From: Chlamydomonas sphaeroides
Taxonomy: Eukaryota; Chlorophyta; Chlorophyceae; Chlamydomonadales; Chlamydomonadaceae
Reading direction: 5' to 3'
Assembly: GCA_001662425.1 (NCBI GenBank)
Contig: BDDC01000127.1
Coordinates: 41,017-105,016 of the forward strand
Length of the DNA stretch: 64,000 bases
In this document: piece by piece, positions 47,590 to 60,200 of the stretch
Numbering within the stretch: the first letter of the stretch is position 1
How the letters are laid out: each line of letters opens with the position of its first letter
Position numbers and translations under genes: made by a program
Notes under the pieces: model-generated
Databases searched by the model: none
What the model saw: the letters and a program-made list of their open reading frames with translations, nothing else
Told to the model about the DNA's origin: nothing

Positions 47590-48255
47590 CATGAAGCATG
47601 GTGTCTCGTCCACGAGATGAAAGCCAATGTTCCCATGCCGCGCCTTGCCGCGACATGCCAAGCACAGCGCCCCTCCCAACATTGCCAACAAATCTACTGT
47701 GCCCCCTTGACCCTTGACAATTGACATGCGGCGCTGATTGAGTTGTTGGACCGCGTTAGGGTGTGCACGTCGACAATTCACGCAGCAGCCGCTGTCAAAG
47801 CTCTACTTGAGTAAAAGTATGGACGTCGCAAAGCAAGGCGCTTGACGTCGGCTGAGAACGAGTGAGCGCGTTTACCAGTTTGGGAACTCGCTCTGTTGCC
47901 TAGGATTTTCATATGAGGCTTTGCACGACCAATGGGATGCTATACTGCATCTTTCCAAGCCCGGGTTTGCGCGCGCCGCTGCGTGGACCGCCTTGAGAAT
48001 TGACCACTGCGTTTTCTTTCGTGGCTGGGCACCATGGCCCGCACTCGTGCTTGCACGGACATATCTGATGTTATCATGATGCAAAGCAATTGCGTGCAGC
48101 CGAGCCCTCGCGCACAGCGAGACAGTGCATAACGCCGCGCACACACAGCGCGCGGGAGCTCACGCTCTAAGCTGTGGATGTGAGTCAGCACGTAGGCATC
48201 CAATGACAATGCCTGTTTCCCCTTTCGTGACCACTGCACAGGCGCATCCTAGGCC
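47590..48255. other. Intergenic region and presumed promoter of the chromatin gene
   Basis: Lower-GC spacer between tandem genes. It has CCAAT-type boxes near 47929 and 48199 but no clear TATA box near the ATG at 48256. No gene was seen. Confidence 0.4.
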
Positions 48256-51200
48256 ATGGCATCGGCGGGAGACGGAGCCGATGCCGAGATGCAGGAGATG
48301 GCTGACGCGCTCGGGTCGCTATCAGCTCTTGCTGCTGCGGCGAGGTGCGGCCGGGGCAGGGGGCGTCCCTGCTGTGGCTCCATTTGCCCGCTGGGTGTCG
48401 GGGAGCCTCCTGGTGGGCCCGCCAGCGTGCCGTGTGTATGGGGCTCCTTGCGACTCGGCATCTTTGTCCCTCGTTTCCCCTACAGTCGCGAGGACCCTCG
48501 TCGAGCTGCTGGCGCGCACGTTGTCGACGGCGCGCCGCGGCCGCGCGAGATGCAGAAATGGGTGCAATGCCACAAGTGTCACAAGTGGCGGAAGGTGCGT
48601 TGTTATGTCGAAGATCGAAGCTGCAAATGTGAAGTTAGCAACCAGCCGCAACCTGCACACTAATCGCTTCATTGCTGGACATTGCTTGGAGCGCTGCTGG
48701 CAGTGCAACGCGCACTTCGTCTTATACAATCTTTGCTTCTGCTCGGCAATATCAGGTCCCGTTTCACTTGCGCGACGATGAGCTGCCGGAGGACTGGATT
48801 TGCTCGCGCAACACCTGGGACCCCACGATGGCCTCGTGCGTAGTGCCACAAGCGTTGGCGAACGAGGAGATTGATGAAATACTGGCGCTCCAGGTAAGCG
48901 AGGAACCTTTCCATTCGTCGGCTTTCGCGCCAACCGGCCTCTCTTGGTGCCCCGCAGCAGCAAGAGCTCGCCCACCAGCAGCAGCAACTCCAGCAGCATC
49001 AGCAACAGCACCACCACGACTACGAGGAGCCCGCGGGCTACGAGGACGCCGAGTACTACGATGGCGACGGGTACGCTCGCGCAAGCGGGTGTGGCCTCGC
49101 TGCGAGGCGCTGGCCACTTGTGCTTGAAGTTCCTAAACATGGCCCCACTGAACGGCCTGTGCAGTGGCGAGGATGACTACATGGACGACGATGACCTCGG
49201 CGATGCCGACGACGACCTCGACGGCGGCAAGCGCATGCGGGGGAAGTTCGGCAATAGGCCGAAATTCAAGCGCGCGGGGTCTGACGCGCTGCCAGGCATG
49301 CCCAGCCCCGGCCGCCGGGGTGGCCGGGGCCCGCGTGTGGGAGGCCGCGGGCGCGGCCTAGCGCCGCGTGGCGGCCGAGGAGGCCGCGGCGGGCGCGGCG
49401 CCAGTCGCGGTGGGCGCAACCAGCGCGGGGCGGCGGCAGGTCTTGCGCGCAGCCGCTCGGGCGGGCGGCCCTTCGGCCGCGGTGTGCGCGGCGTCAGCGA
49501 GGCGGCGGAGGCCCTTCTGGGTATGGGCGGAGTCGAAGGCGACTACTACGACGAGGTGCGGCAGTACTGCCGCAGGTTCCCTGTCATACCGAGCTCAGTG
49601 CCTGTGGATTCTCCCTCGGATGTGCGCTGCCATACAACTAGCTACGAGCTTCAGCGACGCTGCAGCTTTGCTCAACACGTCCAGTCATGCGCGCAGCCCC
49701 GTGAGGCGTGTTGGCCCCGACCGTGATGGGCGCGCCGGGGCCGTCACCTATGCTACTGCGCGCAAGCAGTGCGCAAGTGCAACAAAATCGTAGATTATGC
49801 GTTTGTGCATCCTCTCGCCATGCTCAAGGTCCCGTTCGTGCGTGCCGGGCCCCCCAGATGGGCGGCCTGGGCATGCTGGACCCGGCCGCCGCCGAGGCGA
49901 TGGTGCCGCGGCCGGAGTACCCCTACCCGCGCGACACGCTGCGCCCGGGGCGCGTGGTGTGGGCCAAGGTGGAGGGCCACGACTGGTGGCCCGCCAAGAT
50001 CGTGCGCCGGCGGGCGGTGCCCAAGGAGGTGAGCCAGGCCCCGGCCAGGCCCCGAGCCGGCCAGGCGCGGGCCCGCCCAGCCGCACGGGGCTTAGAACAG
50101 GTTGTGGCCTTGCCAGACGCTGCTGCGGCATATTCGGCCGCATGTGGCCCAGTCCACGTCCCTGAGCCCTGCCGGATTCGCCATGGTAACGCAATGCCGC
50201 CGTGCCTGCGCTCCTGCGCCCGCTTCGATGGTCAGGTGGGCCCTCCGCCCGGAGGCTTGGCCAGCGTGCTTATGTACATCCCCGTGGTGTTCTTCACCAA
50301 CAAGGGCATCCCGGGCGAGGTGGAGGAGCGGCTGGACACGGCGCAGGGCATCGTATCCGCCAGCCTGCGCGCGCTGGGCATAAGTGAGGCTGTGCCGGGG
50401 GCCGGGGCTGGGGCTGGGCCAAGGGCCGGCCGATGGCTAGCGGATGTGCGAGGTACGCTCCAAGGGCAGCTGCGTCTGACGCACACCGGCCCTGCTGCGC
50501 ACCGCATCGCTCCGCCGCACAGGCGAGGAGGTGGAGGACGAGGAGGCGGAATACGCCTGGCTGCCGCTGGACTGCCTCAAGCCCTTCGCCGTGGGCGACA
50601 CCAGCGGCGCCGCCGCGGCCGGCGGCCTGGCGGGCATGCCGGGCGAGGTGCCGGGTACCATCGTGGATGCCAACCTGCGGGCCAGCGTGGCACACGCGGA
50701 GGCGGCCATGCGCACGGCGGAGCGGGAGAAGGCGGAGGGCGCCGGCGGCGTGGTGCCTAAGCCGGAGCCGGGTCTGGACGACGGGCTGCTGGCGGAGGCG
50801 GTCAGCGGTGCCGGCGGCGAGGAGGAGTTCCAGAGCGACTCGGACGGAGGCTGGGGCGCGCCCGCGCAGCTGCCTGGCGCCGGCGGCCGTGGCTACCGTG
50901 GCCGCGGTGGCGGGCGGGGCGGGCGTGGAGGCCGTGGCGGCCGGCGTGGCCGCGGCGGGCGTGGCAGCCGGGGAGGGCGCGGCGGCCGGCGGGGCTTCGC
51001 GGCCAGGTGCGGCTGGCCAGACGCAGCAAGCCGTCTTTGTGGCATCAGTCCCCTTTCGCATAGTCGCGGAACGTATGGTGGACTTGCCGTGTTGTCTTGT
51101 CGCAGGGGCAGTGACGATGAGGACGAAGTGGACGACCTGGACGCGGGGCTGGGCGACCCCTACGCTGCAGCTGCGGCCGCAGCCGCTGCGGCGGCGGGGC

Positions 51201-54200
51201 TGCCGGGCGGCGTGCCGGCGCTGCCGCAGAAGGTGGAGGCCATATACGGCTGGCGCTTCCCGCTGACGGAGCAGGAGCGGACGGCGGAGAGGTGCGCAGC
51301 GACTGGGGGCTGGGAACTGCGGCAAGCGGTTGGTAAGATGGTTGCATCCTGACAAGGACGAGGTGGCGAACACATGCCCTATAAGTGCGTTCCAAGCGAC
51401 CCTGACGAACATATGCGTCCTTCACATGCCCTGGCGGTTGCTGTGCAGGGAAAGGCAGCGCGCCCTGGAGCAGGAGCGGCACCGCATCCTGGACCGCCTG
51501 CGCAAGGCCTCGGCCGCCGGCGCGCCCAACACGGACGCCATCGCCGACGCCGTAGCGGCCGCCAACACCGCAGCGGCGACGGCCGCCGCCGCAAACCGCG
51601 CGGCCGCCGTGGCCGCAGCCGCCGCCAGCGGCAGCCGGCTCGCCACGGACGAAGCCGACGCGGCGGCAGTGCTGCTGGGCTTTGGCGGCGATGACCAGCC
51701 GGCGGCGCCGCCGCCAGGCGCAGCCGGACCGGACGGTGGTAGTGGTGCTGCCGACGGCGCCGAAGGCGCCGCCGCCGCGGACCGCGAGCCTGAGTACCTG
51801 GTCAAGTGGCAGCACCGCAGCCACTTGCATGACGAGTGGGTCAAGGAGAGCACGCTCATGGCCATTGCGCGCCGCAAGCTGCTGAGCTTCAAGAAGCGCC
51901 ACGGCGATCGGCCGTGCAACGCGCTGGACGAGGCGTGGACGCGGCCGGAGCGCTTCGTGTCGCGCCGGCCGTCGCCGCTGGGGCCGGGCTGGGAGGTGCT
52001 CATCAAGTGGACGGGCCTGGGCTACGAGCAGGCGACATGGGAGGTAAGGCGACTGCACGGAGTTCACCCGGCTCCATCAGCTCTGCGCAGCTCGCACCCC
52101 GTACGCACGCCGCACCGCGTCGCATCATCGCGGCGCCCTCCCCATCCCCAGGCCGAGGGCTGCAAGGCCCTGCTGCAGCCCGAGTACGTGGCCCTGCACG
52201 CCGCCATGTGGGCCCGCTGCAAGCGCGCCCTGCTGCGCGCCTCGCGGCCCGCCGCCGAGGCCGCGGCCGCGGCGCGCGCCGCCGCCGCGCCCACGCCCGC
52301 CGGCGTGCTGCCGGAGCTGGCGGCGCAGCCGGGCTACGTGACGGGCGGCCGCCTGGCGCCGCACCAGCTGGCGGGCCTCAACTGGCTGCGCCGCATGTGG
52401 GCGGGCGGGCGGCACGCGGTGCTGGCGGACGAGCCGGGGCTGGGCAAGAGCGCCACGGTGGTGGCGCACCTGCAGGGCCTCATGTGAGCCCGGGGCCGGG
52501 AGCTGGGTACTTGAGGCGGGGCTGGGCGCGGTATCAAGCCAGCCTGGGGCAGGGGATGCGGCCGCGGGAGCTGTGGGATATGGCCGTGGATGGGCATGTT
52601 GAGTGAGCTGTAAATATGCTATGCCTGTACCCGGTGTGGCCCCTGACGCGATGGCCTGACCTGCACTTGCCGCGGTACCACCCGCAGGCATGAGTTCAAG
52701 GTCACGGGGCCGGTGCTGGTGGTCGCGCCGCAGGTGGGCCCAAGAGGGGATCAGGGCTTGTCGCAGCTGAACGGGAGCAGTACGTGACCGCGCTGCGCCC
52801 TCGGGCCAACCGGCGCAACTCATCGTCCTCACCCCGCCGTGCCCTGCGCCCCACCTGCCATCCCCGTCAGTCCTCGCTGGACTTCTGGGAGGGCGAGTGC
52901 GGCTACTGGGCAGCCGGGCCCGCGCCCGACCCGCTGACCGGCCAGCCCCAGCAGCACGAGGCCGCTGGCGCGCCTGCGCTGGCGGGCCACGGCCTGAGCG
53001 TGGTGGTGTACCGGGGCAGCCTGGCGGCGAGGGCGCTGCTAATGGAGCAGGAGCTGTGGCTGGCGCCCACGTCGCTGGACCGCAAGGGCTCGGCCAGCAG
53101 GGGGCGCGAGGACTTGCCGGCCAAGGTGCGGCCGTTGGCGCGCGGCGATGGGGCAAGCTGTGCGCTAGAGTCGAATGGCGTAGATTGGGTGCTTAGGGAG
53201 GTGGGTAGGCGGTGCATCGCGGCAGGGACGCAAGGACGTGCTGGCAGCCAGCCACAAGCGCAGCGCAGCGGCGCACCTGGCTTGTGGCACTGGGCACGAA
53301 GCGTAGGGCCCGATGGCGGGGCTGGCGTCTGCTGGCGAGACGCCACGGGCCGATGGATGTGGGAGAGGCGCCGGCTGACGTCGCTGGTCCCAATGCTGCA
53401 GGTGGTCAAGGCGGACGTGGTGATTGCGGGCTACGAGACGGCGCTGGCGGACCTGTCGGCGCTCAAGGTGCGGACCGGCCCGGCCGTCACGCGCAGCAGA
53501 GCGAGCCCAGGTTCCGCCAAAAAGCCGGTCCTGAGCCCCTGAGCACTGGCCCACCGCTTGCTAATCCCCTCACCCGGGTCTGTGTGCTGAGCGCATTGGG
53601 CCTCCCTGCTTGCTCCTCTCTCCTGCCCGCGCAGACGGTGCCGTGGGAGGCGGTGGTGGTGGACCTGCGCCACCGGCCCCGCAGCGGCAGCCTACGCGCC
53701 GCGGGCCACCTGGCCGAGCTGGGCGGGCGGCACCGGGTGCTCATGCTGCCCTCCGCCGCTGCACCCACCATTGCGCCGCTGGACGAGCTGGCGGCCATGG
53801 CCGCCATCGCCCGGCCCGACGTGCCGGTGCGTCCCACTGCGACTGCTCAGCTGCCGAGTTTCTCTCCGCCCAGGCGCAAGCTGTAGCCCGCCGTAAGAAT
53901 AGCAAGCGACTAGGTAGCTACGGGTCTCAGCGCCAGACGGTGTGAGCAGGCCTGGTCCGCCCTTTGCCCTTGTCATCCGGACCGGTCTCGCCAGGCGGTG
54001 GAGCACGAGGAGCTGCTGAGCGAGGCGGCACACGAGGCGGCCCGCGCTCGGCTGGCGGAGGCCCTGGAGGCGCGCTGCTGCCGCCGGTTCGCTCGGGAGC
54101 TGCCGCGCCATGTGGTGGCTCGGCGGGAGGTGCAGGTGGGTGGCAGCTGGAGCGTGGTGGGTGGTTGGCGCACAGCAGACACGCATGCTGGCTTCGGCTG

Positions 54201-57200
54201 GAGCGTGGGAAGCTGGCGCTGGCGGCACTGTACCCGAGCCGCAGATGCGGGAGCCTGATGTTTCGCCGACCTCTTGCACCCCACCTGTTGTACCGCAGGT
54301 GCCAGTGGAGCTGTCGGAGGCTCAGAGCGAGGCCTACCGGTTGCTGCTGGCCCGCCACTATGAGCTGCTGTCGGAGCCGCGCCACGGCCTGCAGCAGCAC
54401 CAGCACAGGGGGGGCCCGCACCGCGCCACGGCGCTGCGCCAGCTCGCGGCCGATCTGCGCAAGGTGCGCGGCGGGGAGCTATGCCTGTGGAAGACAGGAT
54501 CGGGCCGTTCGCTGGCGACGGTGTGCCGGGGCCCCCTCAGTGCCCTCCTGCGCCGGCGCAGCCCTAGAGCCCGAACAACGCTGGGTCTCAGGCCACGGCC
54601 AGAGCCTGCAGTTCTTCGCAGCTACCGCCACCGGGGCCGCTGGCTAGGAAGCGCTTGCGTGTCACGTCGCCAGCTGACCCCTTGCCAACTCTACCCAACC
54701 CCAGGTGTGCCAGCACCCGCACCTGGTGGAGGAGGGCGAGGACGCGCCGCCGCCAGCGCCGCCCAGCACTGCCGACGGCGGCGCGCCGGCCGACGGTGCC
54801 GTGGGGCCCTGGCTGGAGGCGCTGCTGGCCGCCAGCGGCAAGCTGGCGGCGCTGGACCTGCTGCTGGCGCGGCTGAGGGCACAGCGCCGCTGTGTGCTGC
54901 TGCTCGCGCAGTCGAGCAAGGTGCGGCTGAGCCTGACCGGGATCGGGCTCAGGGTAGGGTAGTGAAGCCAGGGTTGGGTGCGCGGCAAGGGTGGTGACAT
55001 GGTAGCAAAGCAGGCGCGCCGAATGGTTGCCTTGCGTCGCCGCGCCCCTCCGTGCCACAGACGGTGGAGCTTCTTGAGGCCTACGCGTCGCGCCGCTTCG
55101 GGGCCGGCACTGTTGTCCGGCTCGATAACGGCATCCCCTCTACGCAGCGCCACGCCAACATGGCCGCCGTCAACGCCGCGGCCTCCACCGCCGCCGGCGG
55201 CGGCGACGCCTCCGCGCCGTCCGCGCCCTCGCCCTTTGTCGCGCTCTCAACGCCGCGCTCGTGCGGCCTCGGCACAGACCTGCCGTTCCTCCGTACCGTT
55301 ATCCTGTACGACAGCGACTGGCACCCGCGGCTGGACCTGCAGGCGCTCGGCCGCTGCCACGCGCTCGGCCCCAACGCCGCAGCTTCCGAACCCGTTGGTC
55401 AGAGCCTCACCGTGCTGCGCCTCTTCACGCGCGGCACCCTCGAGGAACGGTTGCTCCACGCCCCCGACAAGCGCCGGCCCGGCGACCAGTCGCCGCCTGT
55501 TGGGAAGGGCGCCACCGGGCGCCTGGTGGAGGAGGCGCTCCGCTGGGGCGCGGCTCAGCTGTTTGGCCGGCCGCCCTCCTGCGAAGCTGACGGGCCCGGC
55601 CTGGCGGCCTCCATGGACGTCGACGGCAGCCCGGAGGCCAACGGCGACGGGCCCGGCGGCGGCCGGCGAGGCGCGGTGTGCACCGAGCAGCAGGCGGCGG
55701 CGCTGGTGGAGGCGGCGGACGGTGGCTGCAGCGGGCCAGGGGCGGTGGCGCAGGCGGCTGAGGGCGTGCCGCTGGGCCCGGGCCCGGATGCGGCGGTGCT
55801 GCGGACATGGGCGGACGTGGAGGCGCGCGTGGACGAGGAGCTCGCGCTGGCGGCGGCGGTTTCAGGTGCGGCCGCTACCCGGGCTGCATCGCCTCGCATG
55901 CCGTGATCTGCCTCTGCCCTGGGCGCGACCCACATGCCGTGCTCGCTGTCTGTGTTTTCCGCGCGCTGTGAACACGCGCGTGCCGCCCCTTGCCACTCCG
56001 CAGACGAGGCCGACGACGAGCTGGGCGAGGAGGAGGCGCTCGACGACGCGGCCGACCACGGCAACCACGTGTCCGCGGCGCACGCGCTGCACGCCGCCGC
56101 CGCCGCCGTGGCCGACGGCGCCGATGCCGCCGCGGACGCGGCTTTCTGGGGCTCGCTGCTGCGGGAGCGCTACGAGGCGCTGCGGCGGGACGAGGGCGAA
56201 GCGGCCATGCACGCGGCGGCAGTGGCGGCGGCGGGGGCGGGCGGCGGCTTGGGGCACGACGACGGCCACCACGGCGGCGGCGCGGGGGCTCGACGGAGCA
56301 GCATCATGGACATGGACCGGTGGGGCGGGACAGCCGTACTGGGCCCTGAGCTGGCTGGCTGACGCTCAGGCCGGGCCCAAGGGGCGAGGCGCTGGTGCAG
56401 CGACCGCGAAAAGCCATGCTCGCGCCGTCACACGCATGACCGACTGACCGACGCCCGTGCCCCGCTTCCTCCCCATCCCCAGCGACGACCTCGACGACGA
56501 CCTGGGCCATGAGGACGACGAGGCCGACGACGAGACCTACAAGCCCAGCCGGGGGCCCGGCAGCGCCAGCCTGGCCATGCAGGATAGCTACGACGACGGA
56601 CCCGGGGGGCCCCGGCACGGCGGACGCGGTGGACGTGGAGGGCGGGGCCGCGGCCGCGGCGGCTTTGTGGGTGGTGGACGCGGCGGCCGGGGACGCGGTC
56701 GCGGTCGTCGCGTCGACCATGACGCCGCCGAGGACGCCGCCGCGATGTACGGCGGCGGCCACGGGTCCGCGTTCGCGTCGGAGCAGGACCGGCCGTTCAA
56801 GCGGCGGCGGCGCGGCGGGGCGGCGGCTGGCGGGCTTGTGCCTGACGATGGCGTGGCGGCGGCGGCTGGCGCCGCCGCTGACGCATCGACGCCGGCTCGC
56901 GTCAAGGAGGTGTTGCTGCGGGAGGTGGCGCGCATGGAGTCGGTGAAGCGGGCCATCGGCGACCCGGGCAGCGCGGAGCACGCGGTGGCGCAGCGCAGCT
57001 ACGGGCGGCTGAAGGAGGTGGCGCTGGAGCTGGAGCTGCCAGCGGAGGCGGCGGGGGCCATCTCGGACATGGCATGCCAGGTGGGCAGGCGGCGAGGGAC
57101 GTCTCGCGCTTGAGGTTCGGGCCAGGCTCGGCACACGTTTCCATCTGCTTATGTCCGCCCAACGCGCCTGCCCGTGTCATCCTGCCGCGCCTTGTCAGGT

Positions 57201-60200
57201 CGCCGACATCCTGGTCATGATGCGGCAGGAGGACGAGGCGCCCAGCGACTTCCAGGACTACACCCTGGTGGCCATCATCGCGGTGGCGGCGCACCTGGTC
57301 AAGGTGGGGAGAAGGGACGGCAAAAGCATTGCACGAGGATGTGTGGAGAAGGGAGGGCGACGCGGGGCCGGCGGCGGCGGTGGTCCTTTGGCAGCTGTCT
57401 GGGGAGCCTATCCGTCGTCTTCCCGCGTCCCCAGGTGCCCCTGGGCGAGGACTACGGGCTGAAGAAGCTGGGCGAGCGCTACGGCCACGACCTGTCGGCG
57501 CTGGACCAGGTGTGTGCGAGCACGGGGGAAACTGGGAGCGTGCCACAGCAATGTCTAGGGGCTTGGGACATGTTGGCCCAGGACCAAGCGGCGCTGTGGT
57601 CGCCTTGCCATCTGTCCCCCGTGGTCTGCGTTAACCCCGACCCCTTGCCCCCTCCAGGTGTTCTGGCACATCCTCACCCGCCTCTCCTACTACCGCGAGC
57701 TGCACGTGCGCTCCACGCAGCTGGCCGCCGACGGCAGCCTGTCGGCCGCCGACATGGCCACCGTCATGGCGGCCACGGGGGCGGCGGCTGGCGGGGGCGC
57801 AGCGGCGGCAGGCGGTAACGGCGCCGGTGCCGGCGGCGCCGGCGCAGCCGCGGGCGGCGCGGGGGCGGCGGCGGGCGGGGCGCAGCAGGTGGTGTCCGAG
57901 GTGGACTCGTTCTCGGGCCGGCTGAACGCCATCCTGCAGTCCGACGTGACGGCGGTAAGGCATAGGGAAAAGGGGCGGCGGCGGGGTTGGCGGGGGGGGC
58001 CAGGCATCGACTGGTGTGGGGGAGCTGGGCTGCGCCTGTTTGCAGCAGGATTCGCAGCTGTGGCTACGGCGGATGTTGGGGTCGTTGACGGCGCTGACCG
58101 GCTGATCAATCCCTTGATGTCCCACCTCTCTCCTCCCCTTGTCCCCTGCAGGCGGTGTACCAGGCTGTGAGCCAGGAGAACATCCCGCTGGGTCCGCTGG
58201 CTACGCTGATGCCGCTGCTGCAGATGGCGGGCGTGCTCAACGACGCGCACATGAAGACGGTGCTCAAGAGCACGCGGGACTGCCAGGAGAACCTGGTGGT
58301 GCTGGACCGGAGCCACTCCATCAAGGTGGGGGTGGGGATCGGGGTGGAGGGAGGCGAGAGGTGCCGGGGTTCGTGGCGTGGAAGACGGGGATCCTGGTGG
58401 CTGGAGTTGGAGGAGTGGAAACCGATGCGCGGGCAGTTCCATATCTCCCCGCAACGCGCCCGCCCGAACGTCACACGCTTGCTCCCGGCCTGTCTGTTCT
58501 CCTGCGCAGGTGCAGCAGATCCAGAAGGAGTATCAGGACTTCATGGAGAAGGTCCGCAGCAAGGCGCAGACCGCCATCGACACAGCCAACCGCGACTACC
58601 AGAACGCAAAGGCCGTGCTCACGCAGCGCATGAACCTGTACATCGAGTACCTGCAGAGCCAGATACCGCTGCAGGTGTGGCGGCGCGGGGACACGAGTAT
58701 CACCGGAGCGGCACTGTCGTAGGGTAGCTGCAGCTACGCCACGAACTTGCGTTTATGAACAAGCCCTGGAGGCCGCGTAATTCGCTTGCCCGGTCGCTGT
58801 CCTGCCCTTACCCACAGCGGCTCAGCGAGGTGGCACAGCACCTGCAGCGCAGCGCCGCTCAGGCCACGCAGCAGCAGGCCGCGCCCGCGGCAGGCGGCCA
58901 CGCCGCCGCCGCTCCGGCCGCCGCCGCCGTGCCCGGCGTGCCGCCGGAGCTGGCGGCGGCCGCCGCGCTGCTTGCGGCGGCGCCCGCGCACGGCGCGGAC
59001 CCGGCGGCGGCCCTAGCCGCGATCGCGGCGGCGGTGCAGGGCGCCGCCGCGGCGAGCGGCGGTGGCAGCGCCGCCGCGGCGGCGGCAGCGAGCCTGATGG
59101 GGCTCGGCCCGATGGGGTCGCTGGACGTCTCGGGCGCGGCACCGGCCAGCGCCCCTGCGGCCGCCGCGACGTCGCTGGCGACGGCAGCGCCAGGCGCCGC
59201 ACCGGCGGCTCCCGCTGCTCTGGCGGCGCCGTTGACAGCCCCCGCGGCTGACGTTGCGGCCCCTGCCTCTGCGGCCGCGGGCGGCAGTGGCGGCGACACG
59301 GTCATGGCTGAGGCCGCAGCCCCGGCCGCCCCAGCAGCCCCGGCGCCGGCCGTGCCAGCCGCGGCCCCGCCCGCGGTGGCAGCGGCGGCGGACCCTCGGG
59401 CTGCGGCGGCGCTGGCCGCCGCCGCCGCGGCGGCACCGGGCTTAGAGCAGCTGCTGCTGGCCCTGTCCACCAACCGCATCACCCTCGACCAGCTGCCGGA
59501 GGCGACGCGGGCCCAGCTCCTCGCTTCGGGCCAGGGCCAGGCGCTCGCTGCCGCCCTGACGGCGGCCGCCGCCGCCGCCGCCGCATCCTCCGGCGCCGCT
59601 GCCGCTGGCGCATTCCGCGCGCCCTCTGCTGGTGGCGCAGCCGTCGCCAACGGCCCGGCGCACTTGCCGCCGGCGCCTCAGGCGCAAGCCCCTGTTGCCG
59701 TTCCAGCGGCGCCCGCAGCTAAGGCAGCGTCGCCGGGCCTCGTTGCGCCGCCGCCGCCGGCCCCTGCTCCCGCCGCGCCCGCGGTACAGCATCCGCTGCA
59801 CGCGGCGGTTGCCGCCGGCCTCCCGCCGGGCGCGACCCTGCTGCAGCAGCAGCCCGCGGCGCGGCGCTCCGTCAGCGGCGGCAGCGTTGGCAAGCCTCCG
59901 CTTCTAGGCAGCGCGGCGCCGTCGGTCTCGCCCAGCACCTCGACCGGCGCTACGTCCGCCGCCGCCAAGTCGGCGGTGGCGGCGCCGCCGCCACAGCCGC
60001 CGCCGGCCCAGCCCATTCTGCCGCCCACTGGCGCGACGGTGCTCCCGGCCACAGCGGCCCCCGCCGCCGCCACAGCCGCACCAGCGGGGCCGTCGGGGCA
60101 CGAGCAGCCCGCTGCCCCGCCGCCGCCGCCGCCCTTCTCCGTACAGCATGCCGTACAGCCAACTGCCATGCACCTGTCGTCGTACCAGCACCTCATGGCG

